NCBI RefSeq assembly: GCF_027587195.1
Contig: NZ_JAPDDP010000029.1
Location: 1-64,000 of the forward strand
DNA length: 64,000 nucleotides
Direction of reading: 5' to 3'
Source: Solirubrobacter phytolaccae
GTDB taxonomy: Bacteria; Actinomycetota; Thermoleophilia; Solirubrobacterales; Solirubrobacteraceae
Shown here: positions 19,072-27,484 of the stretch, one piece after another
How the letters are laid out: each line of letters starts with the position of its first letter
Numbering within the stretch: the first letter of the stretch is position 1
Position numbers and translations under genes: made by a program
Notes under the pieces: generated by a model
Told to the model about the DNA's origin: nothing
Seen by the model: only the letters and a program-made list of their open reading frames with translations
Databases searched by the model: none

Positions 19072-20300
19072 TGGACGGGCACCCGCGCGCGCACCGCGGT
19101 GCCGTCGCCCGGCGCGGAGTCCACGGTCAGCTCGCCGCCTGCCGACTCCACCAGGTCGTGGATGAGCGCCAGCCCGACGTGGCCCGGCCGCGGCTCGGCC
19201 CGTGTGAACCCGCGTCCGTCGTCGGCCACGAGCACGTCCAGCGACCCGTTCACGCGCTCGATCCGCAGGTCGATCCGGCTCGCGTCGGCGTGGCCGACGA
19301 CGTTGCGCACGGCCTCCTGGACTGTCCGGTAGACGAGCGCCGCGGTGTCCGGCGGCAGCTCGTCGAGCTCGTCGTCGAGCACCGCCGCGACCTCCAGCGG
19401 TGTGGCCTGGAGCAGGTCGTCGACCGCGGAGCGCAGCCCGGCGCGCTGCAGGTTCGGCGGGTAGATGTCCACGAGCGCCTGGCGCAGCGCGCGGGTCGTG
19501 CGGCGCGAGTTGTCGGCCAGCGCGCGCAGCTCCGGGCTCTGGTGCGCGGCGGCCGCGCCGCTCAGCGCCATCGACAGCCCCGCCAGGTCCTGGATGACGC
19601 CGTTGTGCAGGTCGGCGGCCAACCGTCGCCGCTCGCGGTCGGAGGCCGCGATCTCGCGCTGGAGCGAGCGACGCGAGCGCCGCATCAGCACGATCGCGAG
19701 CGGCAGGTTCACGAGCTGGAGCGCGAGGACGCCGCCGATCAGGTACGGCGCGAAGCGGTCCAGCAGCGCGCGCCCGTCGGCCCGCACGGCGGTCAGCCGC
19801 CGGCAGGACTCGATCAGCACCCGCTCGCCGCCCGCGGTGACCACGGGCTGGTAGACGTCGAGCAGCTCGACGTCGGACGGCACGTCCTTGCCCGGCTCCA
19901 GCGGCCCGCCCATGCGCGTGTAGGTCTCGTCGCTGCGCAGCGCCGCGCGCATCGGCTGCGTGAGGCCCGAGGCGCCGTAGTCCGGGTTGCTGGAGTAGAC
20001 GAGGCGGCCGTCCGGCCGGTAGATCGTCACGCGCAGCACCGGCTCCTGCAGCACGCCGGTCCGCAGTCGCGCGTCCAGCCGCTTCAACGCCGCGGGGTCG
20101 CCCGCGAGCACGTCCTCGTCGACGAGCGGCGCGATCACCGTCGTGGCCGTGATCCGGGTCACCTCGGTCGCGGCGGCAGCCGCCTCCTCCCGCCCGGCGC
20201 GCGCGAACGCGACGAGCACGAGCACGACGATCAGCACGACCGCAGCGAGGCCCGACACCACGAATTGAGCCACAGCCCAGCGTTCACCCGAACGGCGCAT
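19068..20300 (-). CDS. NarL-family sensor histidine kinase with extracytoplasmic sensor
   Basis: 410 residues from the ATG at 20300. One membrane segment (12-34) and a second (about 184-206) enclose an extracytoplasmic domain of about 150 residues containing VTIYRPDGRLVYSSNPD, a dCache/PAS-like signature. The H-box LAADLHNGVIQDLAGLS carries His232; the ATPase domain has QEAVRNVVGHADAS and DDGRGF. It is translationally coupled to its regulator. The reading frame continues to 21464, but that part is antisense to other genes. Confidence 0.88.
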   Translation of the reverse strand: MRRSGERWAVAQFVVSGLAAVVLIVVLVLVAFARAGREEAAAAATEVTRITATTVIAPLVDEDVLAGDPAALKRLDARLRTGVLQEPVLRVTIYRPDGRLVYSSNPDYGASGLTQPMRAALRSDETYTRMGGPLEPGKDVPSDVELLDVYQPVVTAGGERVLIESCRRLTAVRADGRALLDRFAPYLIGGVLALQLVNLPLAIVLMRRSRRSLQREIAASDRERRRLAADLHNGVIQDLAGLSMALSGAAAAHQSPELRALADNSRRTTRALRQALVDIYPPNLQRAGLRSAVDDLLQATPLEVAAVLDDELDELPPDTAALVYRTVQEAVRNVVGHADASRIDLRIERVNGSLDVLVADDGRGFTRAEPRPGHVGLALIHDLVESAGGELTVDSAPGDGTAVRARVPVQ

Positions 20301-20390
20301 CCCAGGGCAGGTGTACCCGACCTGCGGGGCGATGCGACCGGGACGATCGTCCCAGTCGGCGCGGGACCGCCCGTGGGCAAGGTCGCAAGC

Positions 20391-20834
20391 ATGGAATCCA
20401 CACGCACCGACCTGGCCCTCCTCGCCGTACGCGTCGTCGTCGGCCTCACGTTCCTGCTGCACGGCCTGGACAAGCTCGGGGACCTCTCCGGCACCGAGCA
20501 GGGCTTCGACGGGATGGGCATCCCTGCACCCGCGGTCATGGCGCCGTTCGTGGCGGTGCTGGAGACCATCGGCGGCATCGCCCTGATCATCGGCGCGCTC
20601 GCGCCGCTGTTCGCGATCGGCCTCGTGATCAACATGCTGGTCGCCGCGCTGACCGTGCACATCGAGAACGGCTTCTTCGCCTCCGACGGCGGTTATGAGC
20701 TCGTGCTGCTGCTCGGCGTCGCCTCGCTCGCGATCGCCATCGCCGGCGCCGGGCGCTTCAGCGTCGACGCCACGCTGCGCATCGCCCAGAAGGTCCCCGG
20801 CTACCCCGGTGGTGAGCGTCGCATGCTGGCGTAA
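20391..20834 (+). CDS. DoxX-family membrane protein
   Basis: 147 residues with four membrane segments. Sequence TDLALLAVRVVVGLTFLLHGLDKL and VAVLETIGGIALIIGALAPL are typical of DoxX (thiosulfate:quinone oxidoreductase-like) proteins. In Mycobacterium DoxX is linked to superoxide detoxification, but specific functions vary. It lies alone between the divergent kinase and the small gene at 20844, with a CAAGGT hexamer before it. Confidence 0.75.
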   Translation: MESTRTDLALLAVRVVVGLTFLLHGLDKLGDLSGTEQGFDGMGIPAPAVMAPFVAVLETIGGIALIIGALAPLFAIGLVINMLVAALTVHIENGFFASDGGYELVLLLGVASLAIAIAGAGRFSVDATLRIAQKVPGYPGGERRMLA

Positions 20835-20843
20835 GATCGCCGC
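20832..20843 (+). promoter_or_regulatory. TAAGAT hexamer 6 nt before the small ORF
   Basis: TAAGAT (20832-20837) is a good -10-like sequence placed 6 nt before ATG 20844, favouring a leaderless start. It also overlaps the stop of the preceding DoxX gene. Confidence 0.4.
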
Positions 20844-21035
20844 ATGCAGGAGGAGAGAGCCAAACTGCAAGACGAGATCTCCGTCGCCATGGAGCAGGTG
20901 ATGGAGAACATGGGCACCGGGACGTTGCTGATCCCCGAGCCGGTCCAGCGTGGGCTCGCGGAGAGCACGAACCCGACACTCGACCTGGAAGGCCTCCGGG
21001 TCCTCCGGGACGATCTGAACCACTTGCTGCGATGA
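20844..21035 (+). CDS. Small acidic protein of unknown function
   Basis: 63 residues, MQEERAKLQDEISVAMEQVM onward, predicted mainly helical with a conserved-looking NPTLDLEGLRVLRDDLNHLLR end. It sits just upstream of the MoaD-like and propeller genes in the same direction and could be part of that unit, although a 31-bp gap separates them. Not recognised. A promoter hexamer and an ATG at the expected spacing support expression. Confidence 0.5.
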   Translation: MQEERAKLQDEISVAMEQVMENMGTGTLLIPEPVQRGLAESTNPTLDLEGLRVLRDDLNHLLR

Positions 21036-21066
21036 GTTTCGGCGGGCGCTCCGGTCTGTGTTGCAC

Positions 21067-21336
21067 ATGACCGGAGCACTCGTTCGTCTTCGCGGTCCCC
21101 TGAAGCGCCTCGCAGGCAGCGGTGAGCTCGAGCTCACCGGCGCCACGGTCGGTGAGCTCCTGCAGCGCCTGGAGGTCGAGCAGCCGCCGCTGCAGGGCTG
21201 GATCCTCGACGAGCGGGACCGCATCCGCCGCCACATCAACGTGTTCGTCAACGGCGAACGCGGGCACGAGGACACGCCGATCGGCCCTGGGGACCGGGTC
21301 GACGTGCTGCCCGCGATCTCAGGAGGAAGCGCATGA
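21067..21336 (+). CDS. MoaD/ThiS-family ubiquitin-like sulfur-carrier protein
   Basis: 89 residues with a beta-grasp pattern: RLRGPLKRLAG, VGELLQRLEVEQPPL, VFVNGERGHEDTPIGPGDRVDVLPAISGG. Typical MoaD and ThiS end in GG; here the pair (86-87) is followed by Ser-Ala, so two residues would have to be removed before activation. The stop overlaps the propeller start (ATGA). This MoaD-propeller pairing recurs in bacteria, as far as I recall, but its function is undefined. It is unlikely to be the molybdopterin synthase subunit, as no moaE or moeB is nearby. Confidence 0.75.
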   Translation: MTGALVRLRGPLKRLAGSGELELTGATVGELLQRLEVEQPPLQGWILDERDRIRRHINVFVNGERGHEDTPIGPGDRVDVLPAISGGSA

Positions 21337-22391
21337 CCGAGTTGCTCGTCGGCACAAAGAAGGGCCTGTTCGTGCTCGAAGGCGACTCCGGGCAACCGGC
21401 GTTCGCGGTCACCGCGCGCGCCTTCGCGGGCGAGCCCGTCGAGTACGCGATGCGCGATCCGCACAGCGGGCGCACGTTCGCGACGATGACCTCACCCTGG
21501 TACGGGCCGAAGATCTTCTACACCGAGGACCCGGCGGCCGGCGACTGGGAGCAGGCACAGGGCCTCGAGCTGCCGGAGGGCGCGCTCGAGCGGATCTGGA
21601 TCATCGTTCCCGACGAGGACGGCACGCTGTACGCGGGCGGCGATCCGGGCGTGCTGTTCGCGAGCCACGACGGCGGCGCCACGTGGGAGCTCAACCGCGC
21701 GCTGTGGGAGCACCCGACCCGGCCCGACTGGCAGCCGGGCGGCGGCGGGCTGTGCCTGCACTCGATCGCGCCGACGGTCGGCGCGCCGGGGCGGCTCGCG
21801 CTCGGCATCAGCGCCGTCGGCGTGTGGCTGACCGAGGACGGCGGCGCGACGTGGCGCCATGGCAATCAAGGCCTCCGCGGCCGCTATCTCCCCGACGAAG
21901 CGCCGGAGGACACGCTGACGCTGTGCGTGCACGACCTCCAGCGCGCCGCCCGCGAGCCCGACCGGCTGTTCATGCAGTTCCACGGCGGCGTGTACCGGTC
22001 CGACGACGCGGGGGAGAGCTGGACCGACATCGGCGCCGGGCTGCCTTCCGACTTCGGGTTCCCGCTCGTGCTGGACCCCGCCGATCCCGACAGCGCCTAC
22101 GTGATCCCGCTCAAGGCCGACAGCGACCGGGTCACGCCCGACGGACGCGTCGCGGTCTATGAGACGCGCGACGCGGGTGCGACGTGGACCGCGCGCGGCG
22201 AGGGCCTGCCGGCCGAGCACGCCTACCTGACGATCCTGCGCGAGGCGTTCGACCGGCGCGGCGAGGGCGACGGGCTCGAGCTCTACTTCGGGGCCACGAG
22301 CGGCGACGTGTTCGGCTCCGGTGACGCGGGCGGGAGCTGGGCCTGCGCGGCGACCCGGCTCCCGCCCGTGTACTCACTTCGGGTCGCGTGA
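21333..22391 (+). CDS. BNR/sialidase-like beta-propeller protein
   Basis: 352 residues with no signal peptide. Asp-box-like repeats are plain: SHDGGATWELN, TEDGGATWRHG, SDDAGESWTDIG, TRDAGATWTARG and GDAGGSWACA, spaced as in a five- or six-bladed propeller. The N-terminus MTELLVGTKKGLFVLEGD begins a blade. Such proteins are called exo-alpha-sialidase-like, but sialidase catalytic residues are not seen. Coupled to the MoaD-like gene by ATGA overlap. It may be a partner or target of that carrier protein (inference). Confidence 0.75.
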   Translation: MTELLVGTKKGLFVLEGDSGQPAFAVTARAFAGEPVEYAMRDPHSGRTFATMTSPWYGPKIFYTEDPAAGDWEQAQGLELPEGALERIWIIVPDEDGTLYAGGDPGVLFASHDGGATWELNRALWEHPTRPDWQPGGGGLCLHSIAPTVGAPGRLALGISAVGVWLTEDGGATWRHGNQGLRGRYLPDEAPEDTLTLCVHDLQRAAREPDRLFMQFHGGVYRSDDAGESWTDIGAGLPSDFGFPLVLDPADPDSAYVIPLKADSDRVTPDGRVAVYETRDAGATWTARGEGLPAEHAYLTILREAFDRRGEGDGLELYFGATSGDVFGSGDAGGSWACAATRLPPVYSLRVA

Positions 22392-23762
22392 GCCCGCCTT
22401 CGCGGGCCGGTTGACGACCCGCTTGGTCGGCGCGGAGGCAGTGGCCATGGTGCCGTCGTCGTTGGTGGCGGCGACGGTCACGCGCAGCTTGCGCCCGATG
22501 TCCTTCGTGGACGGGCGGTACTTGGACCTGCCGGCGCCGCTGATGCTGACCCACTTGTTCTTCGTCAGCCGCTGCCAGCGGTACTTGAAGCTCGTCGGCT
22601 GGTTGATCCACTCGCCCGGCGTGGCCTTCAGCGTCGCGCCGCGGCGACTGGAGCCCTTGATCTTCGGCTCCCGCTTGGGGGTCGGGACGGTCGGCGCCTC
22701 GGTCACCTCACCGCCGCCACAGGCCGGGGCGATCTGGTCGCACGGCGCCAGGAACGCGGAGTCGTACGTGTTCCAGTGCGTCGCGAGGTAGCTGCCGGGC
22801 GCCGGCGCAGGGCTGAAGTAGTCGTCGCGGCCGCAGTCGAAGCTGACCGTGATGGCGCCCGGGACCGGCCCGCACTCGTTGACGAGCTGGCTCGCCGCAC
22901 CTTGGTCCTCGGCGTAGCACATGACGTCCACGCCCTGCCAGCAGTGGCCGTACGCCGGGTTCTGCTGGCCGCGCGGCTGCGTCGAGTGCGGCGCGCCCCA
23001 CTGGACGGCGCCGAGCGTGTGCGTGATCTCGTGCAGGAAGCCCTCGGGCCAGAAGCCCAGCGCGCCGGCGCCGGGCGCCTCGCCGCCGTCCTTGGTGAAC
23101 AGGACCGCGGTCAGCGCGCCGTTGTTGTGCGGGTTCTGCGGCCCGGGCACCTCGCCGGACGGGCCGGTGATCGTCTCCGCCAGCCCGCGTTCGCTCCCGA
23201 TGCTCGAGAGGCTGTCGGCGAGCACGACCGCGTTGCGCGCCCCGCCCTGGTTGCCCAGCGCCTTCTGGACGTCCTGCGCGACCGCCCGGAAGTTGTCGAC
23301 GTACGCGGCGTGCGCGCCGGGGAGCGCGACGACCTGGAGGTCCACGTACTGCGGCCCGCAGCGCGTGCCCATGTCGAAGCGCAGGGCCTTGGTCCCGCCG
23401 GCCTGCGCGGCCAGGTAGCGGTTGACGATCGAGACGTTGGCCTGGAGCGCGTCCTGCCAGCCGGCGGCGCGGTTCGGGCGGTCGGCGGCGAACGCGTAGA
23501 CGACCTTGATCTGGGCCGCGTCCGCCGGGAACGGGGCGTTGGCGGTGCCGTTGCTCGTGGTCTCGTCGCCGCACCACGCGGCCGGGATGCCGTCGGCGGC
23601 GCTCTCGCCGGCCGCGGCGCGCGCGGTCTGGACGGTGTCGATCAGGTTCAGGTTCGGGATGTCCTTCGGCGTCTCGCCGTGGACCGTGGTCTTGGGCGAG
23701 TCCGGCGCGACGATCACCGGCAGGGCCAGCGCGGCGAGCACCAGCAGGGTCGGGCGGAGCAT
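22374..23762 (-). CDS. Secreted HExxH metalloprotease-like protein with C-terminal Ig-like domain
   Basis: 462 residues with a signal peptide. The central domain has the zinc motif HEITH (244-248) followed by TLG, a further His at 259 and a Met-turn-like VMCY (280-283), consistent with a metzincin-type fold in which the third ligand is farther away than in classical HExxHxxGxxH enzymes. Six or more Cys residues suggest disulfides. The last ~85 residues (GATLKATPGEWINQPTSFKY and WVSISGAGRSKYRPSTKDIG) form an Ig-like module common in exported proteins of this group. Substrate unknown. Confidence 0.7.
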   Translation of the reverse strand: MLRPTLLVLAALALPVIVAPDSPKTTVHGETPKDIPNLNLIDTVQTARAAAGESAADGIPAAWCGDETTSNGTANAPFPADAAQIKVVYAFAADRPNRAAGWQDALQANVSIVNRYLAAQAGGTKALRFDMGTRCGPQYVDLQVVALPGAHAAYVDNFRAVAQDVQKALGNQGGARNAVVLADSLSSIGSERGLAETITGPSGEVPGPQNPHNNGALTAVLFTKDGGEAPGAGALGFWPEGFLHEITHTLGAVQWGAPHSTQPRGQQNPAYGHCWQGVDVMCYAEDQGAASQLVNECGPVPGAITVSFDCGRDDYFSPAPAPGSYLATHWNTYDSAFLAPCDQIAPACGGGEVTEAPTVPTPKREPKIKGSSRRGATLKATPGEWINQPTSFKYRWQRLTKNKWVSISGAGRSKYRPSTKDIGRKLRVTVAATNDDGTMATASAPTKRVVNRPAKAGSRDPK

Positions 23763-23770
23763 GGGCGACC

Positions 23771-24301
23771 TCAGGGCTTGGCGCCGAAGTTGGCGGTCAC
23801 CGTCGCACCGGTCGTCGGGTCCTTCGGCACGCCGAGGCGCACGCCGAACCCGATCTCGCGGTAGCTGCGGTTGACGATCGTCCGGCGGTGGCCGGCCGAG
23901 TTCATCCAGGCCTGCATCATCGCCTTGGGCGTGCTCAGCTCAGCGGTGCCCCAGGCGAGGTTCTCGCCGAGCGACCAACCGTCGTAGCGGCGCGTGTAGC
24001 CCGCGGCGATGATGCGGTCCACGAACGTCTCGTCGCCACGCTCGTGGCTGAAGTAGCCGTTCTCGACCATGTCCGAGGAGTGGCCGGAGGCGGCTCGTCG
24101 GAGCTTGGCGTTCTCTCTGAGTTGTGGGAGCCCGCGACCGGCGCGCTCCTCGTTGTGCAGGCACAGCAGGGCCTCACGCACCTGCGGAAGATTGTCCGCG
24201 GTCGGCGTGAGGTCCTGGTTCGGGCAGGCCGCGAAGGCGGCTGAAGGAGTGGCTAGAGCGGTGAAAGCGAGTGTGACGGTGATGAAAACGCGGGGGCGCA
24301 A
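23771..24301 (-). CDS. Secreted CAP-domain (SCP/PR-1-like) protein
   Basis: 176 residues from a TTG start at 24301, with a signal peptide ending AAFAACPNQ. CAP motifs are present in order: LHNEERA, ASGHSSDMVENGYFSHE, GENLAWGT, AWMNSAGHRRTIVN and EIGFGV. CAP proteins bind lipids or sterols or act in cell-wall processes; bacterial forms are often sporulation or wall related. The ribosome-binding site GGAGG lies 5 nt before TTG and is locked in a 10-bp stem (see the regulatory feature). The start of the HExxH gene is 9 nt after its stop, in the same direction. Confidence 0.82.
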   Translation of the reverse strand: MRPRVFITVTLAFTALATPSAAFAACPNQDLTPTADNLPQVREALLCLHNEERAGRGLPQLRENAKLRRAASGHSSDMVENGYFSHERGDETFVDRIIAAGYTRRYDGWSLGENLAWGTAELSTPKAMMQAWMNSAGHRRTIVNRSYREIGFGVRLGVPKDPTTGATVTANFGAKP

Positions 24302-24341
24302 TGTTGCCTCCAGGAACAGAGTGGACGTTCCTCCTGGAGGC
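24302..24341 (-). promoter_or_regulatory. Ribosome-binding-site-sequestering hairpin before the CAP gene
   Basis: GCCTCCAGGA (24306-24315) and TCCTGGAGGC (24332-24341) are perfect 10-bp complements with a 16-nt loop. In the minus-strand mRNA, the strand nearest the start contains the GGAGG that should recruit the ribosome for the TTG start. The distal arm can also pair locally (CCTC-CAG-GAGG), giving two exclusive structures, as expected for a translational switch. Confidence 0.5.
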
Positions 24342-24376
24342 CAGAACGTGTCCAGCCCGCGAAACTGACGCTCTAC

Positions 24377-25810
24377 TCAGGCGACGACGGCGACCTCGGA
24401 TTCGACGTTTGCCGCCGCATGCAGCAGAATGCTTTGAGCCAGCTCGAAGCGTTCTTGCGCGTCAGAGGCGGTTCTCCCGATTACGGTCATTCCAATGCGC
24501 CCTAATTCGGTAAGAGCGCTGAGCATGTGAAAGACGACCCCGCACCCGTCAGGATCCAGACGGGGACGATCCGCAAGCGCGAACAACGCGCCGTTGCCGA
24601 GCGCCGACAGGCATGGAGAAGCGAGGTAGTCGGTGGCGACGTAGTGGCGAGTTGAGCCGTCCGCGGCGCGAAAAGTCGCTGCATCCGCGTCGTAAGTTCC
24701 GCCCGTCACCAGCTCTAGCGCATACAGGGGGTGCGTCGTCGCGCCCTTGCGCAGGTTGATCTCGATGGCGTACGCGCTCCAGCTTCCGGAGCGATTGCGC
24801 GCCACGATGAAGTCGATCGCCGCGCGGCCGATCGCGCCCGCGGCCACCAGCTCCGCCCCGATCCGCTCGGCGGCCTCGGTGATCGCGCGCGCGTAGGCGG
24901 GCTCGGCCGGGAAGCGGCAGCCGACGCACATGTCGTCGCTGAGGATCTGGTCGTGCGTCGACACGACCTGGGTGCCGGTGGGGGAGAGCTCGAGCTGGAC
25001 GCTCGGGCTGCGCAGCTCACGCGCGACGATCCGCTCCTCGACGATCCCGCCGCCGCGCTCGAGGCGCTCGAAGTACTCGTGCGGCGCGACGTTGACCGCC
25101 TGCAGGCGCATCGCGTCCACGCGCTCGGCGATCTTGGCCAGCTCGGGGCGCGTGCCCGCGCGCGGAAGGCCGCGCAGCTCGACGATCGCGTTGCCCTCGC
25201 CCGAGACGCCGTCGTCGAGCTTGACCACGACCTGGCCGAGCCGCGGACGGACCGCGCGCAGGCGGGCGATCGCGGCGATCACGTCGGCGCGCGTGTACAC
25301 GTGCTCGATCCCGAGCGGGTGCGCGACGCCGACGCGCGCGAACAGCTCACGCCCGCCGCTCTTGGTGCCCAGGTAGGCGAGCGCGGGATCGGCGCCCTGG
25401 ACGGGCAGGTCGAGCTCCTTGCCGAGCGCGTACTCGAGCTCCGTGCACACGTAGGGAACGAGGTAGGCGTCCTCGTGGTCCTCGATCGCCCAGCGGATGC
25501 GAGTGAGCAGGGTCGGGCGCTCGAGCAGCTTGGCGCTGAGGGGGCGGAGCGACGGGTCGTCGGCGCTGATCATCGTCAGCCGCTCGCGGGCGCCGCGACG
25601 CAGGCGCTTGGGCAGCAGGTCGAGGTAGTAGTCGACGATCTCGTCGGCCACCGGGTTCGACGTTACGTAGACCACATGAAGGCTCGGATCGCGCAGTTTG
25701 AGCAGCAAGCAGAGCAGGCGTTCTTCGTACGCCTGTGTCTCTGCTGGGGGCTCATGGAACTTCTCGATCGTCCGGGACGGGACGACCACAACCGTCTGCG
25801 CTCTCCTCAT
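24377..25810 (-). CDS. ATP-grasp ligase, PGM1-like
   Basis: About 478 residues from the ATG at 25810; a GTG at 25873 adds 21 residues and neither start has a strong ribosome-binding site. An N-terminal pre-ATP-grasp domain (VVVVPSRTI, then YEERLLCLLLKLR and VVYVTSNPVADEIVDYYLDLLP) is followed by an ATP-grasp fold: VVKLDDGVSGEGNAIVEL, IVEERIV and AIDFIVARNR with the metal-binding EINLRKGATTHP. The pattern matches the family of pheganomycin peptide ligase PGM1. It probably joins amino acids or peptides, substrate unknown. It is transcribed toward the CAP gene. Confidence 0.72.
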   Translation of the reverse strand: MRRAQTVVVVPSRTIEKFHEPPAETQAYEERLLCLLLKLRDPSLHVVYVTSNPVADEIVDYYLDLLPKRLRRGARERLTMISADDPSLRPLSAKLLERPTLLTRIRWAIEDHEDAYLVPYVCTELEYALGKELDLPVQGADPALAYLGTKSGGRELFARVGVAHPLGIEHVYTRADVIAAIARLRAVRPRLGQVVVKLDDGVSGEGNAIVELRGLPRAGTRPELAKIAERVDAMRLQAVNVAPHEYFERLERGGGIVEERIVARELRSPSVQLELSPTGTQVVSTHDQILSDDMCVGCRFPAEPAYARAITEAAERIGAELVAAGAIGRAAIDFIVARNRSGSWSAYAIEINLRKGATTHPLYALELVTGGTYDADAATFRAADGSTRHYVATDYLASPCLSALGNGALFALADRPRLDPDGCGVVFHMLSALTELGRIGMTVIGRTASDAQERFELAQSILLHAAANVESEVAVVA

Positions 25811-25882
25811 GGCGCGCGGAAATATGACGACTGGAAGGGCGCCTTGCCACCCCTCCAAGGGATAAATATTCACACCGAGGCG

Positions 25883-25894
25883 TAGATTGGACGA
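25883..25894 (+). promoter_or_regulatory. TAGATT hexamer 6 nt before the start at 25895
   Basis: TAGATT (25883-25888) stands 6 nt before the ATG. The region 25811-25894 also serves the divergent ATP-grasp gene and is relatively AT-rich (AAATATGA, ATAAATATT). Confidence 0.4.
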
Positions 25895-26509
25895 ATGGAT
25901 GTAGCGGCGGCCCTGGCGACCGCGATTCTCATGTCCGCCTGCCCGGCGGAAACGCCGCCCGCGATGGCCCTCGACGGGGTCCCGCAGGTGCTGGTGGCGG
26001 GCCGTTCCTACGAGGTCGGGCTGGCGTCCACGGGGGCGGGAACGGCGGTGTCGGGCTGGACGCTCGGCGTGTTCGACCGGCTGGGGCGCGGCTGGTCGGC
26101 GGACCTGCCGTCGCTCGGGTTCCGGCAGGCGTTCAGCGTCGGCATGACGGGGGCGCCGTACGCGGTCTCGGGCGCGTACGTGGAGTCGCTGCTCGGTGGC
26201 GGGACCTGCACGCGCACGCTGTCGTTGTCGGTGCCGGTGGAGCGACGGGTGTTGGGCGTGGTCGCGTGCCGGCGGGGCGAGGTCGAGCCGCGGACGCTGA
26301 CGCTGGGCTGCGACGACGCGCAGCGGGTGCGGCTGCGCGGGCTCACGTGGCGCGGCTGGAACGACGACGTGGCCGTCGGGCGCGGCGCGGGTGGCGTGCG
26401 AGTCCGGCTGTCACGGCCGCGCGAGTGCGCCGAGCTGGACGGGTTCATCTACACGCGAGCGCGCGTGGACGGCCGGACCTACCGGGTGGACTGCCCGATC
26501 ACGGACTGA
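25895..26509 (+). CDS. Exported or membrane-anchored protein of unknown function
   Basis: 204 residues. A short hydrophobic N-terminus (MDVAAALATAILMSACPAE) could be a lipobox-type signal (MSAC). The body is beta-rich with repeated YEVGLAST, YAVSGAYVESL and TYRVDCPITD strands and four Cys. No family recognised. Its end overlaps the convergent LysR gene by 31 bp. Confidence 0.55.
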   Translation: MDVAAALATAILMSACPAETPPAMALDGVPQVLVAGRSYEVGLASTGAGTAVSGWTLGVFDRLGRGWSADLPSLGFRQAFSVGMTGAPYAVSGAYVESLLGGGTCTRTLSLSVPVERRVLGVVACRRGEVEPRTLTLGCDDAQRVRLRGLTWRGWNDDVAVGRGAGGVRVRLSRPRECAELDGFIYTRARVDGRTYRVDCPITD

Positions 26510-27408
26510 TTCGCGGCGGCCGCGGCGAGCGCCTTGCGGACCGCGAGGATCGCCGGCGATCGGGCGGCGGCGGTCCGCGCCGCGGTGAAGATCGTCCGCT
26601 CGACCTCCCCCTCGGCGATCGGGCGCGCCGCGACCTGGGGCGTGGCGGTGGCGATCAGCACGGGCAGGATCGTCACGGCCTGGCCGGAGGCGACGAGCGC
26701 GCGCAGGATCAGGCCGTCGTCGGTGCGGTGGTGGATGTCGGGCGCGAAGTTCCCGAGCCGGTTGCAGAGGTGGTCGACGGCCGCGGCGTGGCCCGTGCCC
26801 GGCTTGCCGGCCGCCCACGCGGCGTGCTCGACGGCGGCGAGCGGGATCGGGTCCTCGGTGGCGGCGAGCGGATGGTCGACCGGTACGACCAGGTGCACGG
26901 CCTCGCGCAGCAGGTCCTCCCGGTGCACGTCGTGGTGGCGCGGGACGGGCGTCACGTCGTACTCGCTGCCGACCACCAGGTCCACCTCGCGCGAGCGCAG
27001 GTCGGCGATCCCGGGCGCCGTCTCGTACTGCACGACCTCGACGCGCAGATCCGGCGCCGCGTCCGCCAGCGTGGCGAGCGTGCCGGGCAGGAGCGCGAGC
27101 GCGGGCGTCTGCAGGAACGCGAGGCGCAGGCGGCCGCGCGGCGCGTCGCTCAGTGAGGCGAGCTCGGCGCGGACGGCTTCGTCCTGTTGGAGGGCCTGCG
27201 CGGCGTGGTCGGCCAGCCGGTGTCCGGCGGGGGTGAGCTGCAGCGTTCGCCCGACCTTGCGCAGCAGCTGCGTGCCGGCTTCGCGCTCGAGCTCGGAGAG
27301 CTGGACGGAGACGGAGGACGGGCTGTAGTCGAGCGCCTCCGCGACGGCGGCGACGGTGCCGCGGCGGGCGAGCTCGTGCAGCAGGCGCAGGCGCCGCAGC
27401 TCCATCAT
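26479..27408 (-). CDS. LysR-family transcriptional regulator
   Basis: About 309 residues from the ATG pair at 27408/27405. The N-terminal winged HTH reads LRRLRLLHELARRGTVAAVAEALDYSPSSVSVQLSELEREAG, followed by a periplasmic-binding-like effector domain with two lobes (LRLAFLQTPAL, VDLVVGSEYDVTP). It is divergent from the split membrane protein gene 77 bp away, which is its likely target. Effector unknown. The upstream extension to 27804 is antisense to that gene. Confidence 0.88.
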   Translation of the reverse strand: MMELRRLRLLHELARRGTVAAVAEALDYSPSSVSVQLSELEREAGTQLLRKVGRTLQLTPAGHRLADHAAQALQQDEAVRAELASLSDAPRGRLRLAFLQTPALALLPGTLATLADAAPDLRVEVVQYETAPGIADLRSREVDLVVGSEYDVTPVPRHHDVHREDLLREAVHLVVPVDHPLAATEDPIPLAAVEHAAWAAGKPGTGHAAAVDHLCNRLGNFAPDIHHRTDDGLILRALVASGQAVTILPVLIATATPQVAARPIAEGEVERTIFTAARTAAARSPAILAVRKALAAAAANQSVIGQSTR

Positions 27409-27484
27409 CGTTCGGATTCTTGCACGGGTTGCGTTCGGAAACGTTCGCTGGAAGTGAATGGCTTTGTGACCGAAGGTGAAGGGC

